A DNA stretch of 64,000 nt. It comes from Devosia sp. A8/3-2. Lineage in GTDB: Bacteria; Pseudomonadota; Alphaproteobacteria; Rhizobiales; Devosiaceae. The stretch lies in contig CP104974.1 in assembly GCA_025452255.1 (NCBI GenBank), forward strand, positions 3,973,467-4,037,466, read 5' to 3'. The translations under genes were made by a program, and so were the position numbers. Shown piece by piece: positions 20,289 through 30,926 of this stretch; position 1 is the first letter of the stretch, and each line of letters begins with the position of its first letter. The notes under the pieces were generated by a model, which did no database searches, had not been told where the DNA came from, and saw only the letters and a program-made list of their open reading frames with translations.

Positions 20289-20960
20289 TCAAGCCTTTTC
20301 GCCACCAGTCGAGAACAAGGCCTCGAACTGGCCTTCCTCGATACGGGCGGCGGCAATGACGGCCCGGGTGCGGCTATCGACGTCGAGCTTTTGCAGGATG
20401 GCCGAGACGTGTGCCTTGACGGTCGCCTCGGAAATGGTGAGCTCGTAGGCGATCTGCTTGTTCATCAGCCCGTCGCTGAGCATCATCAGCACGCGGACCT
20501 GCTGGGGCGTGAGGGTGGAGAGGCGCCGCATCAGGGCGGTCTGATTGTCTTCGCCGCCCGGGGTCATGCCGTCGGGCACAAAGACCTCGCCGGACAAGAC
20601 GGTTTCGATGGCGCGGCGGATTTCGGTGGGACCGACCGATTTGTGCAGATAGCCGGCGGCGCCAAGCTCGAAGGCGCGGCGCACCACGGTGCCGTCCTCA
20701 ACCGCCGAGATGATCATGACCGGAATATCGGGATATTGCGCGCGCAAGAGCAGCAAGCCCGAAAAGCCGCGCACGCCGGGCATATTGAGATCGAGCAGGA
20801 CCAGATCGCAATCGCGATCGGTCCCGAGCGAAGCGCTCAGGCCATTGAGGTCGCCGGCCTCTTCCACGCTGACCGTTGCGTCGCCCCCGGCCGTGGTTTG
20901 CCGCAGGGCCGCACGAAACAAAGGGTGGTCATCGACAATGATGATGCGGCGACGGGTCAT
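20289..20960 (-). CDS. NarL-family response regulator
   Basis: 223 aa, intact. Receiver with IIIVDDHPLFRAAL (acidic pair), phosphoacceptor in LVLLDLNMPG and Lys in YLHKSVGP. LuxR helix-turn-helix LTPQQVRVLMMLSDGLMNKQ, then ATVKAHVSAILQKLDV. The stop lies 4 bp from the stop of the convergent hybrid kinase. In related genomes such regulators pair with NahK-like kinases. Confidence 0.9.
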   Translation of the reverse strand: MTRRRIIIVDDHPLFRAALRQTTAGGDATVSVEEAGDLNGLSASLGTDRDCDLVLLDLNMPGVRGFSGLLLLRAQYPDIPVMIISAVEDGTVVRRAFELGAAGYLHKSVGPTEIRRAIETVLSGEVFVPDGMTPGGEDNQTALMRRLSTLTPQQVRVLMMLSDGLMNKQIAYELTISEATVKAHVSAILQKLDVDSRTRAVIAAARIEEGQFEALFSTGGEKA

Positions 20961-21073
20961 ATATCGGGCTCTCTCCGTGGCAGTCCCAAGTCAGCAATAC
21001 TGCGGATTCGGATGGGCAACAGCCCTAAAAATCGGCGCAAATCGCTTCTTGGCCTTGCATATTGCAGCAATGC

Positions 21074-21088
21074 TTAACGGGTTCTTTA
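21074..21088 (+). promoter_or_regulatory. Weak CtrA-like site
   Basis: TTAA-CGGGTTC-TTTA, one mismatch from the alphaproteobacterial CtrA consensus TTAA-N7-TTAA, 79 bp before the PodJ-like gene. CtrA control of polarity genes is known in Caulobacter. With one mismatch in a motif this short, chance is a fair alternative. Confidence 0.3.
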
Positions 21089-21166
21089 CCATGTTTTCCC
21101 AAGAGTGACCGTCATACCTTCGTGTTGAATCGCGAGGGTTACGTCGATTCATGACAGGGACTGACC

Positions 21167-24100
21167 ATGGCCCGCGCTTACCAGACTTCGGATATCACCG
21201 ACCCTGACAATGAGCCCCGCGCGGGTGATTGGCAGGCGCTGCGTGGCGAAGTGGTGGCGCTGCTGGATCAGGTGGAAGGGCGCTACGCGACCGAGCGGGT
21301 CGACCCGGCCCTGAGCGGATTGAGCCAACGGGTGCGCAATTTACGCGACCGGTGGAACGCCCCGAACCAACGATACGGCGGCAGGAGGCCCTGCGCACCG
21401 TCAAGCGCGCGGTGGACCGCTTCAGCGATCGTGGCATGGAGCCGGACGATGATCGCGATCCGCTGAGTTCGGCCATCGCCGAAATTCGCGGGCGGCAGAT
21501 GTCCGGAACGGCGGCGGCTTTGGGCCGGCGTCCGGCGGATATGCCCGAATTCCGGGAATTGAGTGCCCTCGTGGGCGGGCTTTCGGGGCGGCTGGAACGG
21601 CTCGAGGATGAATTGCATGCCCAGCGCGCCGCCGATGGCGATGTGCGCGAAGTGGCGAGCCAAGTCGAGCAATTGGCCCATGTGGTGGAATTGCTGGCGG
21701 GCGCTGTGGGCGAAACGGGCCAGTCAAGCGGCTCGAAGTGCAGATCGCAGCGCTCGGCGCGATGATCGAGGAAGCCCCGCGGGTCGACCTCAGCACCATC
21801 AACAAGCGGTTGGACGATGTTTCGGGCACGGTGGCCAAGCTGGCCGAGCTACAGGCCCAGCAGATGGAGCGCGAAGTCATCCGCGAGGATCGCGCTGCGA
21901 GCGAATTGGTAGACGGCGCCGGTGCCCCGGCGCCCGCCATGCATGCCATCGAAAAAAGCGTGCGCAATGTCTATGACCGGATCGATGCGATCGAAAAGAA
22001 CGTCGCCTTGTCGTCGGGGGATTTCGAAAAGCTGACTTCGGGAATGGCCGGGTTTACCCGGGCCATGCAGGCCGGCACGGCACAGCCCGAACTGCTGGTG
22101 GGCAAGGTCGATGCTCTCGCCAGTCAGATCGGTGGGCTCAAAGCAGCCAATGGCGACGTTGCGGGGCTCAAGAAGGATATTGCGGAGCTGCGCGACGCGG
22201 TGCTGGCGGGCATGGAACCGCGCTTTGCCAGGATAGAGACCCAGATCGAGGCGCTGACCAAGCGCGCCGATGAGGGACAGGTCGAGGACCAGCTCAAGCT
22301 GTTGATGCAGCGCATGGATGAGACCGGCGCCCAGCTCGACGGTCTGGCCAAACTCTATAGCCAGCAGCAGGATGTTTCGGGGCTCGAAGCGCTGGCCACC
22401 ATGGTTGCCGAGCGCACCAGCGACGCGATGACCCGCAAGGCTCCGGCGCCGGTGGCCATGTTCGGCGCCGATAGCCTCAAGAGTGTTGAAAGCCAGATTA
22501 CCGGCCTGCTCAAAAGCGCCAGCAAGGCGCCCGATTACGACAAGCTGGCCGACATGATCGCCGAGCGCGCTGCCAAGGCGGCGCCCGCTGGCGCTATGGG
22601 CGGGATCGACCCCCAGAATATGTCGGTGCTCGAAGAGCGGATGGCGGCTCTGCTCAACACGGCGGGCAAGGATACGGCCGAACGCTTGACCCGGCTGGAA
22701 GCAGCGCTGGCCAATCGCCGGGAGACAAGGCCTTTGGCCGCGTTCCGGGCCGATCTCAAGCCGGTGGGCGGGGATAGCCTGAGCGAAGTGAAGGCCGCGC
22801 TTGCCGCCATCAAGCCCGCCAAAGATGCCGATATCATGCCGGCCAATCCGTCAGTGGATGCGCCGCTGACCGATCCGGGCTTTGCCAATGCCGGGCCGGT
22901 GCGCAGCGCGCTCGAGGCCAAGGTCAGCGGTCGTGTTGCGCCCGAGCCGCTGGCAGCGGAAGCGCCCATAATGCCGCGGCCGATGTTCGACCCGGACAAG
23001 GTGGAACGCCCGCCGCAGCCGCAATCGAGCTTTGCGACCAGCACCAGCACAGACCCATTTGTCGCCGAGCCGGTGGAAGCACCGGCGCCGGCGGCGGAAG
23101 CGCCAATTGCCCAGAGCAGCACCAGCACATTCGTTGCCGCGGCCCGCCGCGCCCAGCTTGCGCGCCGGGAAGCATCTGGTGGCGCGCCATCGACCAATTC
23201 GCTGATCGGCCGCGCCCTCGCCCGGGTCAAGCCGACCGCAAATGCCGAACCGACTTCGAGCGAAGCCGCAATACCTGCCGAAAAGGCGGAGAAGCCGGCC
23301 AAGCCGGTGAAGGAAAAGAAGGCCAAAAAGGCCGAGGCGGCAGCGGCATTGCCCGATACCGGCTTGCCGGGCGAAGAAAGCGCGCCGCGCCAAAGTTTCC
23401 TGATCCGTCATCGCCGCCCGCTGCTGCTGGCGGCGACGCTGGTGGCTGTGTCGATGCTGGCGCTGAACTCGGTCATGCAGCGCATGAATGCGGCGCGCGC
23501 TACGGTCAATCCGGCGCCGGTCGAAAGCACCATGATCGACCCGACGCCAACGGCCGACCAGCCGGTGGGTGATGTTTCGACGGCAACGCCGCGGGTGATC
23601 GACATGATCGACACTACGCAGGTGGGCTCGATCAATTCGGGCACGCCGATGAGCTTCAGCAAGCCCGCTGCCGACCCGATCCCGGCGGCTTTGACGACGC
23701 CAGTGGCCGATGAGGCCGAAATCGTGCCGGAAAGCGTGGCCGCGACACCGGCGGCGGCGACCGCCGACCGTATTCCCGACATTGCCGAGGCGGCGCCGGA
23801 GAGTTTTGAGCTGCCGCCCGAGGCCATTGGTCCCGTGGAATTGCGGCAGGCTGCCGCCGATGGCGATGCGCGGGCACAATTTGAGATCGGCGCGATCTAT
23901 ACCGAGGGCCGTGCGGTCGAGCAGGATTATGCCGAAGCCGCGAAATGGTACGAGCGCTCGGCGGCGCAGGGGTTCGTTCCGGCGCAATACCGGCTGGGCA
24001 ATCTCTACGAGGCCGGCACGGGCGTCGAGAAGGATATCGAAGTCGCCAAGCTCTGGTATCAGCGCGGCGCCGAGGCGGGCAATCGCATGGCCATGCACAA

Positions 24101-24657
24101 TCTGGCCGCGCTTTACGCCAGCGGGCAATTGGGCGACCAGAATTCGAGACTGCAGCCGAGTGGTTCACCAAGGCGGCAAAGCTGGGCATGACCGACAGCC
24201 AGTTCAATCTGGGCATGCTTTATGCCCGTGGCTCGGGCGTCGAGCAGGATTTCGAGCAATCCTACAAGTGGTTCTCGCTGGCGGCGCAGCGGGGATGCCG
24301 ATGCCGGCAAGGCGCGCGACGACATTGCCAAGTCGCTGACCGCTGACGCGATCAAACGCCTGAGCAGTGAAATAACGGGGTGGACGGCTGAGCCGATCGA
24401 TCTGACCGCCAATTTTGCGCCGCTGGGCACTCGGGCCAAGGATTTCGATCCCGGCCGGGCCATCAGCACCAAGGATGTGGTGTCCAAGGTGCAGCAGGCG
24501 CTGGTCAAGCTGGGCTTCGATGTCGGCACGCCCGATGGCCTTGCGGGCCCCAAGACGGCCGAGGCCATCAAGTCCTTCGAGACCGGCACCGGCATGGCCC
24601 CCAGCGGCAAGATCAATCCGCGGCTCCTCGGCCGTATTGGGCAGCCAGCCCGTCTAA
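21167..24657 (+). CDS. PodJ-like polarity/cell-envelope protein with SEL1 repeats and peptidoglycan-binding domain, about five frameshifts
   Basis: Large single-pass membrane protein, about 1160 aa. The cytoplasmic part (to about residue 740) is Ala/Glu/Lys-rich with coiled coils (for example IEKNVALSSGDFEKLTSGM) and a Pro/Ala-rich linker. The membrane helix is PLLLAATLVAVSMLALNSVM near residue 755. The periplasmic part has SEL1-type repeats (GDARAQFEIGAIYTEGRAVE, AQYRLGNLYEAGTGVEKDIE, SQFNLGMLYARGSGVEQDFE) and ends in a peptidoglycan_binding_1 domain (VSKVQQALVKLGFDVGTPDG). Frame breaks lie near 21336, 21723 (CCAGGTC read CCAGTC), 24143, 24295 and 24630. The architecture matches PodJ, the polar organiser of Caulobacter and relatives. 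Confidence 0.82.
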
Positions 24658-24790
24658 CGGATAAAATTCCGCCTTCGGCCCTTTTTCAAAAGGGTTTAGG
24701 CGCTGCTAACCCGACCGGCCATATTGTTGTCGTCGCTCGCCCTCACAAAAGAGGTGCGGGCGACGAGTCTATTGAACGGAACCCACGGTC

Positions 24791-25717
24791 TTGCAGGTCT
24801 ATCTGCCGATCGCCGAGCTATCGATGAACCTCTTCTTCCTTGTGGGGATCGGGGGGCAGTCGGATTCCTGTCGGGTCTGTTCGGTGTGGGCGGGGGTTCC
24901 TGCTGACGCCGCTGCTGATTTTTTCCGGCGTACCAGCGCCGGTTGCGGTGGCTTCTGGTCACCGGGCAAGTGGTGGCCGCTTCTGACCTCAGGGGCGCTC
25001 AGTCACTACCGACGCGGCGGCATTGATCTGCATCTGGCCATGTATCTAGTGTTGTCGGGTGTGCTGGGCGCATTTGGCGGTGTGGCAACCTTTGCCGTGC
25101 TGCGCGACGCTGGGCAGCTGGACCTGTTCATTTCCGTCGGTTTCTTGGTTTTGCTGGGCTTTGTGGGCACGCTGATGCTCAACGAGGCGATCCGGGCCAT
25201 CATCAAGCAGCGCCGTGGCGTGGTGGTGCGCGAGCGGCTGCCCAACCAACACAACTGGATGCACCGCCTGCCCATGCGCGTGCGGTTCAAGAAATCGCGC
25301 CTCTATATCAGTGTGTTGCCGGTGCTGATCATTGGGCTGTTTATCGGCTTTGTCGGCTCACTCCCAGGTATTGGCGGCGGCTTCATCATGGTGCCGGCGC
25401 TGGTTTATCTGCTGCAGGTGCCGGGCAATGTGGTGATCGGCACCTCGCTGGCGCAGGTGGTGGCCATGATGGCGGCGACCACCATCCTGCATGCGGTGCA
25501 GAGCCAAAGCGTTGATATCATGCTGGCTTTCTGCCTGATGGTGGGTGGCACTGCGGGGGCGCAGTTCGGCGCCTCGGCCGGCAAGCACTTGCGCGGCGAG
25601 CAATTGCGCGGGCTCTTGGCCATATTGGTATTGGCCGTGGCCATCCGCTTCGGGCTGTCGCTGATATTGGCGCCGGCCGATCCGTTCAGCATGGCCGTGC
25701 TGGGTGGTGCGCGATGA
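24791..25717 (+). CDS. TSUP/TauE-SafE family membrane protein, about five frameshifts at the N-terminal end
   Basis: Predicted sulfite or organosulfonate (or other anion) transporter, about 308 aa. TTG start at 24791 gives MQVYLPIAELSMN, the usual opening of this subfamily. The corrected N-terminus contains the TSUP motif GFLSGLFGVGGGFLLTPLLI, and the second copy LPGIGGGFIMVPALVYLLQV lies near 25365. About eight hydrophobic helices. Breaks: near 24858 (G-run), 24897 (TTC lost a T), 24959 (extra base in GGTCACC) and 24984 (CTTCGACC read CTTCTGACC). ATGA overlap with the next gene. Confidence 0.87.
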   Translation: MQVYLPIAELSMNLFFLVGIGGQSDSCRVCSVWAGVPADAAADFFRRTSAGCGGFWSPGKWWPLLTSGALSHYRRGGIDLHLAMYLVLSGVLGAFGGVATFAVLRDAGQLDLFISVGFLVLLGFVGTLMLNEAIRAIIKQRRGVVVRERLPNQHNWMHRLPMRVRFKKSRLYISVLPVLIIGLFIGFVGSLPGIGGGFIMVPALVYLLQVPGNVVIGTSLAQVVAMMAATTILHAVQSQSVDIMLAFCLMVGGTAGAQFGASAGKHLRGEQLRGLLAILVLAVAIRFGLSLILAPADPFSMAVLGGAR

Positions 25718-26470
25718 AGTGGTGGCTGGCCCTCATGCTGGCTTTTTCGTTGGCCGGCACGGCGCGGGCCGAGCGGCTGGTGTCGCAATTGTCCAACGAT
25801 AGCGTCGAGATCACCTCGAGCTTTGATGGCGAGCGCATGAATTTTTTCGGCACGATCATGCCGGATGCGGGTTCGGAGCAGAAATTCGTCACCGGACCAT
25901 TCCATGTGGTGGTTGTCGTTTTGGGGCCGACGCAGAACCGGGTGGCGCGGCAGATGACCAATAATTTTGGCGTTTGGCTCAATACAGACCGAGTCGAATT
26001 CGACAATTTCCCGAGCTATTTCCAGTGTTATCGAGCGCCAGGTTGCGCGACATCACCGACATCACGACGCTGACCACCGAATATATTTTGCCCGAGGCCC
26101 ATACGCTGGTGGCCAATGATGCGGGCTGGTGGAAGACCGCGGTGTTCGGGCGCGAGCTGGTGCGGCTGATGACCGAGCAGGGGCTGTTCGGCGTCAATGA
26201 AGGCGGCGTCAACTTCTTGTCGGAGAACTTTTATTCGGCCCGGCTGACCCTGCCCAGCAATGCGCCGCCGGGGCCCTATATTGCTTTGACCTATGTGTTC
26301 AAGGACGGCCGGTGATTGCGCGCAAGTCGGAAGGCTTTGCGGTGCGCAAGATCGGGTTTGAGCGGTTTCTGGCGCTTTCGGCAGTGCAGCAGCCGCTGCT
26401 TTATGGGCTGGTCTGCGTGGCGCTGGCGCTGTTTACCGGCTGGCTGGGCGGCGTTTTATTCAAGCGCTAG
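25714..26470 (+). CDS. TIGR02186-family membrane-anchored protein, two frameshifts
   Basis: Conserved partner of TSUP transporters, function unknown. Signal peptide MKWWLALMLAFSLAGTARAE, then a periplasmic domain (QLSNDSVEITSSFDGERMNF, GPFHVVVVVLGPTQNR, ITTLTTEYILPEAHTLVAND) and a C-terminal membrane helix (LLYGLVCVALALFTGWLGG) ending FKR. Frame breaks near 26026 (in TTTCCAGTGTT) and near 26310 (GGCCGGTGATT, one G missing). ATGA coupling to the transporter implies joint function, possibly as an accessory subunit. Confidence 0.82.
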
Positions 26471-26476
26471 AATAGC

Positions 26477-27182
26477 TTAGCCGCGCACCGAGCGCTTGGG
26501 GCTGATTGGGTAGGTGCGGTCTTTTCCCAACATGGTCACTTCAAGTGAAGGCCAGTGTAGCAGCCCGACAAAGGGCGGGGATAAAATGTTGATCGAGCCG
26601 GTGGAGCTGCCATAAGCGGGCAGGATCAGCAGGCGATTGTCGTGCACGAAGCAGGGGCGGCGGGTGGAGCGGCCGGCCATGTAGATGTGGGCGGCGGGGT
26701 GTAAGTGCCCAGAAATCAAGCCGGAAATGCCGCGCTGCGGCTCGTGCGACAGGGTCAGACCGGACAGCTCCAAGCTGGGCAGGCAGCTTCCGCCCAGCGC
26801 ATGGGGGCCGGATCGTGATTGCCGGAAAGCCGGTGAAATCGACCAGATCGGTGAGTGCATCGAGGTGCATCCGGTCGGAATTGGTTAACAGACTGCTAGC
26901 ATCGACGCGATGAAAACTGTCTCCGAGTGAAATCAGCCGCTGGGCGCCGGTGCGGCGCAAATCTGCCTCCAGCCGGCGCAGGGTGAGGCCGGTATCGTAG
27001 GGCGGCAAAAGCTGGCCGGCGCGGGCGAAGCTACCCATCTTTTCGAGATGCAGATCGGCGACGAGCAGGCTCGCCTCGGCGCGCCAATAGAGGGCGCCGG
27101 AGGGGAGCGGTTCGAAATTGTGTCCGGCAAAGCGCAGCAACGGAGTCTCCGTTATGTCGCTTTGATATAATGCCCGGCTCAC
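26477..27182 (-). CDS. pdeM: Ligase-associated DNA-damage-response endonuclease PdeM, frameshifted
   Basis: Metallophosphoesterase of the calcineurin-like superfamily, about 230 aa. Metal-binding motifs: LLVADLHLEKMGSFA (D-x-H), ISLGDSFHRVD (GD) and a GNHDP block that appears only when the frame is corrected near 26822. SGHLHPAAHIY (GHxH) follows. GTG start at 27182 overlaps the lhr stop. At least one frameshift lies near 26800-26825. PdeM and Lhr are found together with an ATP-dependent DNA ligase in many bacteria; no ligase gene lies inside this window. Confidence 0.85.
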
Positions 27183-29700
27183 GATTGGCCGAGGGCCTCG
27201 CGCATCAATTCATCTGCAGCATCCGCCATAGCTGATTCGCGGCCTTCCCCGAAAATCGGTTCGCGGCCGATATCGAGCATGACCGGGACGGCGAGCGGGG
27301 AAATGCGATCGAGTGGCTGGTGCACGATGTGGCTGCGGATGCGCCTGAGCATGTCGCCCAGCCGTTCGATATCGAGCAGACCACGGGCGGCATCGCGGCG
27401 GGTGGCTCGGATCAAGATGTGGTCCGGCTCGTGCTGGTAGAGCACGTCATAGATCAGGTCCGAACTCATGGTGATCTGGCGGCCGGTCTTTTCCTTGCCG
27501 GGGTGACGGCGCTCGATCAGCCCGGCGATGATGGCGCAGTTGCGGAAGGTGCGTTTCATCAGGGCCGATTCATCGAGCCAGTCTTCCAGATCATCCCCCA
27601 GCATGTCTTGGGAGAAGAGCTCATCGAGCGAGAGACGGCCGGTTTTGATCAGGGCGGAGAGATCTCCCGTGCCCCAGATGGCGAGGGCATATTCGCTAGC
27701 GACAAAGCCGAGGGGGCGAGCACGGGCGCGTTCGAGCCGGCGGGTGAGCAGCATGCCAAGGGTCTGGTGCGCCAACCGCCCCTCGAAGGGGTAGCAGACC
27801 ATGAAATTCTGCGTGCCGCGCGGGAAGGTTTCGACCAGCAGGCTATCGCGGCGGGGCAGTACAGAGATGTCGCGTTGCAGGCGCAGCCAGTCGCTGACCT
27901 GATCGGGCAGCACGCCCCAGCTTTGTGGGCTATCGAGCATGCGGCGGACGCGGTCGGCCAGATAGGTCGAGAGCGGGAATTTGCCCCCATATAGGAGGGG
28001 ATTTTGGGATTGGCCGCTCGGGCGCGGCTGACGAAAGCCTCATTGTCCTTCATGCCCTCGAAGGCGACGATTTCGCCGCCGAACATGAAGGTATCGCCAA
28101 CGAGCAGCGTGCCGAAGAAATATTCCTCCATTTCGCCCAGCACACGGCCACCCGCGCCGATGGGGCTATTGGTCTGCCCCTTCTTGAAGCCCCTGCCCCG
28201 CACGAGGCGCACCCGCACCATGGGCTCTTCGATAATGGTGCCGATATTGAGCCGGTATTGCTGGGCGACCTGCGGATTGGCGATGCGCCATAGACCATCC
28301 TCGGTGCGTTTGAGGCGAGCATAGCGCTCGTAAGCGCGCAGGGCATAGCCGCCGGTGGCGACGAAATCGAGGATGCGATCGAATTGGGGGCGCGGCAGAT
28401 CGCGGTAGGGCCGAGCGTGGCTGATTTCGGCAAAGAGGTCGTCGGCTGCAAAGGGGGCGGCGCAGGCCATGCCCAGAATGTGCTGGGCAAGCACGTCATA
28501 GCCACCCGAAACCGGGTCTTCGCTATCCTGATGGCTTTCGGCGACGGCTTCGACGGCGGCTTCGCATTCGAGCACTTCGAAGCGGTTGGAGGGCACCAGC
28601 ACAGCCTTCGAGGGTTCATCGAGCCGGTGATTGGCGCGGCCGATGCGTTGCAGCATGCGCGAGCTGCCCTTGGGCGCGCCGACCTGAACGACGAGATCAA
28701 CATCGCCCCAGTCGATGCCCAGATCGAGGGTGGAGGTACAGACCACCGCCTTGAGCGCGCCGGCGACCATGGCGCTTTCCACCTTGCGGCGCTGCTCGAC
28801 GGACAGTGAGCCGTGGTGCAGGGCAATGGGGAGCAGGTCATCATTGATGGCCCAGAGGCCCTGAAACAGCATTTCGGCCCGGCTGCGCGTATTGACGAAG
28901 AGCAGCGTGGTTTTGTGCTGTTTGATGGTCTCGTAGAGATCGCGATGGGCGTAATTGGCGGAATGGCCGGCCCGGGGCAGGCGTTGTTCGGTTTGGAGGA
29001 TCGAGAGAACCGGAGGGGCGCCGCCGGTGGCGGTGAGCAGGTGGGTGTCGGAATTTTGCAGCGGTTGGGCGATCCAGTCGCGCAGCAGATCGGGCCGGGC
29101 CACGGTGGCGCTGAGGGCGGTGATGCGCAGGTCTGGCGCCAGCTTGGTGATGCGGGCCAGAGCGAGGGAGAGGAGTTCGCCGCGCTTAGAGGTGACCAGA
29201 GCGTGGAGTTCATCGAGCACGATGCGGCGGAGCGAGCCGAACAGCAGTTCGGCATGGGGATGGCTGATCAGCAGGGCCAATTGCTCGGGCGTGGTCAGCA
29301 GAATATGGGGCGGATTGGAGCGCTGGCGGGCGCGGCGGGATGCGGGGGTGTCGCCGGTGCGGGTCTCAACCTTGATGTTGAGGCCCATCTCCGCAATGGG
29401 GGTGGACAGGTTCCGCTGCACGTCGACGGCCAGCGCCTTGAGCGGGGAGACATAGAGGGTGTGGAGGCCCTCGAACTTTCCATCCACCAGATCGGTCAGG
29501 GTGGGCAGGAACCCGGCCAGCGTCTTGCCGGCGCCGGTGGGGGCGATGAGCAGCGCGGAGGCATTGGCGTTCCAACTGGCGAGGACGTCGAGCTGGTGGG
29601 CGCGGGGGACCAGCCCTTGGTGGTGAACCAGTTGGCGATGATGGGCGGCAGATCAACCAAGTTTGGCTCCGGCAGAAGCGCAACCCCTTCTGCAAATCAT
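27179..29700 (-). CDS. lhr: Ligase-associated DEXH-box helicase (Lhr-like), two to three frameshifts
   Basis: Superfamily 2 DNA helicase, about 840 aa. Walker A APTGAGKTLAGFLP near 29530, VSPLKALAVD (motif Ia), LLTTPEQLALL, DEXH motif VLDELHAL, LSATVARPD (motif III), TSTLDLGIDWG, and the arginine finger region QRIGRANHRL. The C-terminal accessory domain reads VCYPFEGRLAHQTLGMLLTR. The frame breaks near 29612 (C-run in TCCCCCGCG), near 27990 (GGGGGCAAATTC lost one G) and probably close to the start, which I place at ATG 29700. Overlaps pdeM, so the two are an operon. Confidence 0.9.
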
Positions 29701-29754
29701 AAAAGAGCCTATATGATCGCCAACTAACTCAACAGAGCATGTGAGGGTTCACCG

Positions 29755-30048
29755 ATGAGCGAGCAATCCGAAAGCCAACCGCGCCAGCGCAGCGGTGTGG
29801 AACGCCTGTTGGGCGAGCGGCCGGGCGGGCTGGTTATTCGGCTGGTAGTGTTGTCGCTGATCGTGGGCTTTGTCATGGCGGTGCTGGGCTTTGATGCCCG
29901 CGATGTCGTGCAGGGTGCGGTGCGCTCGGTGGAAGACGCCTTGCGGGATGGCACCGGCGTGCTGGCCAATATGGTCAGCTATACGCTGGCCGGCGCGGCA
30001 CTGGTGGTGCCGATCTGGATCGTGATGCGCCTGCTCAAGAGGCGCTGA
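29755..30048 (+). CDS. DUF6460-like small membrane protein
   Basis: 97 aa, intact. Motif GVERLLGERPGGLVIRLVVL, first helix VIRLVVLSLIVGFVMAVLGF and second helix LAGAALVVPIWIVMRLLKRR, with an amphipathic segment between. The family is common in Hyphomicrobiales and has no known role. The last base of its stop overlaps the ATG of the next gene (TGATG). Confidence 0.7.
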   Translation: MSEQSESQPRQRSGVERLLGERPGGLVIRLVVLSLIVGFVMAVLGFDARDVVQGAVRSVEDALRDGTGVLANMVSYTLAGAALVVPIWIVMRLLKRR

Positions 30049-30717
30049 TGGCTCCGGGCCGGCTCAAGCTTACCCCGCAGCAGGCGCTATCGCGGCTGGT
30101 GCCGCATATTCTGGAAATGGAAAGCTCGGCCCATAAGCGCATCGCCATCGGGCTGGCAGGCGGGCCGGGCACGGGCAAATCGACATTGGCGGCGGAACTG
30201 GTGACCATGCTCAATGCGACCCATCCTGGAGCGCCGCATTGGTGCCGATGGATGGTTTCCATATGCGCCATGCCAAGCTCGAGGCCATGGGCCAGACCGA
30301 TTACAAGGGCGCGCCGCACACGTTTGAGGGCGCGGCATTCGTTGATTTTCTGCATCACCTCAAGAGCGCGACGGGCGTGGTCAGCGGGCCGGGCTATTCG
30401 CGCAAGATCGAGGATGTGGTGGAGAATGCCTTTGCCGTGCAGCCCGAAGTGCGGGTGCTGGTGATTGAGGGCAATTATCTGCTGTTGAGCGAGGGGCCGT
30501 TTGCGGGTGTCAGGCCGCTGCTCGATTATGCCGTGTTTATCGATGTGCCGCGCGAGCTGGTGCGCCAGCGGCTGATGCAGCGGCATGGCGAGGAGGGCTT
30601 GTTTACGCCTGAACGCAATGCGGCGCATATCGAGCGCAATGATTTGCCGAATTATGATCTGGTGAGCGCGAGCCAGATCGGGCGGATGTGGTGATCGAGC
30701 TGGTGGTGGAGCGGTGA
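30048..30717 (+). CDS. P-loop nucleoside/nucleotide kinase family protein, two frameshifts
   Basis: Phosphoribulokinase/uridine kinase-like or pantothenate-kinase-like enzyme, about 223 aa. Walker A is GLAGGPGTGKSTLAAEL, followed on correction by VPMDGFHMRHAKLEAMGQTD (the catalytic Asp block) and VLVIEGNYLLLSEGPF. Frame breaks near 30236 (CCGGC read CCGC) and near 30682 (G-run in ATCGGGGCG). Correction gives the end ADVVIELVVER. Similar proteins are annotated as fructose or nucleoside kinases; the substrate is not determined. Confidence 0.8.
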
Positions 30718-30719
30718 GC

Positions 30720-30923
30720 ATGGGCAAGACGCTGGTTCTGGCGCTGGCGATTGTGCTGGGTGCTGTGGTGGTGGCCGGCGCGGTTGCGCTGCGGCCGACG
30801 GGGTTTCAGCAGTGCGTGAGCATTGTCAGCGCTGAGATTGAGCGCAAGGCTAGTCCGGGCGCGACGCTTGATCCACTTGATGTGGAGACGGAGGCGGCAA
30901 GGGTTTGTGCGGGGGCGGGGTAG
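30720..30923 (+). CDS. Small exported or membrane-anchored protein of unknown function
   Basis: 67 aa from ATG 30720 (a GTG at 30714 would overlap the kinase stop). N-terminal helix KTLVLALAIVLGAVVVAGAV, then a short periplasmic part with two cysteines (QQCVSIV and ARVCAGAG) that might pair. Convergent with pyrD, 3 bp apart. No family recognised. Confidence 0.6.
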   Translation: MGKTLVLALAIVLGAVVVAGAVALRPTGFQQCVSIVSAEIERKASPGATLDPLDVETEAARVCAGAG

Positions 30924-30926
30924 CCC

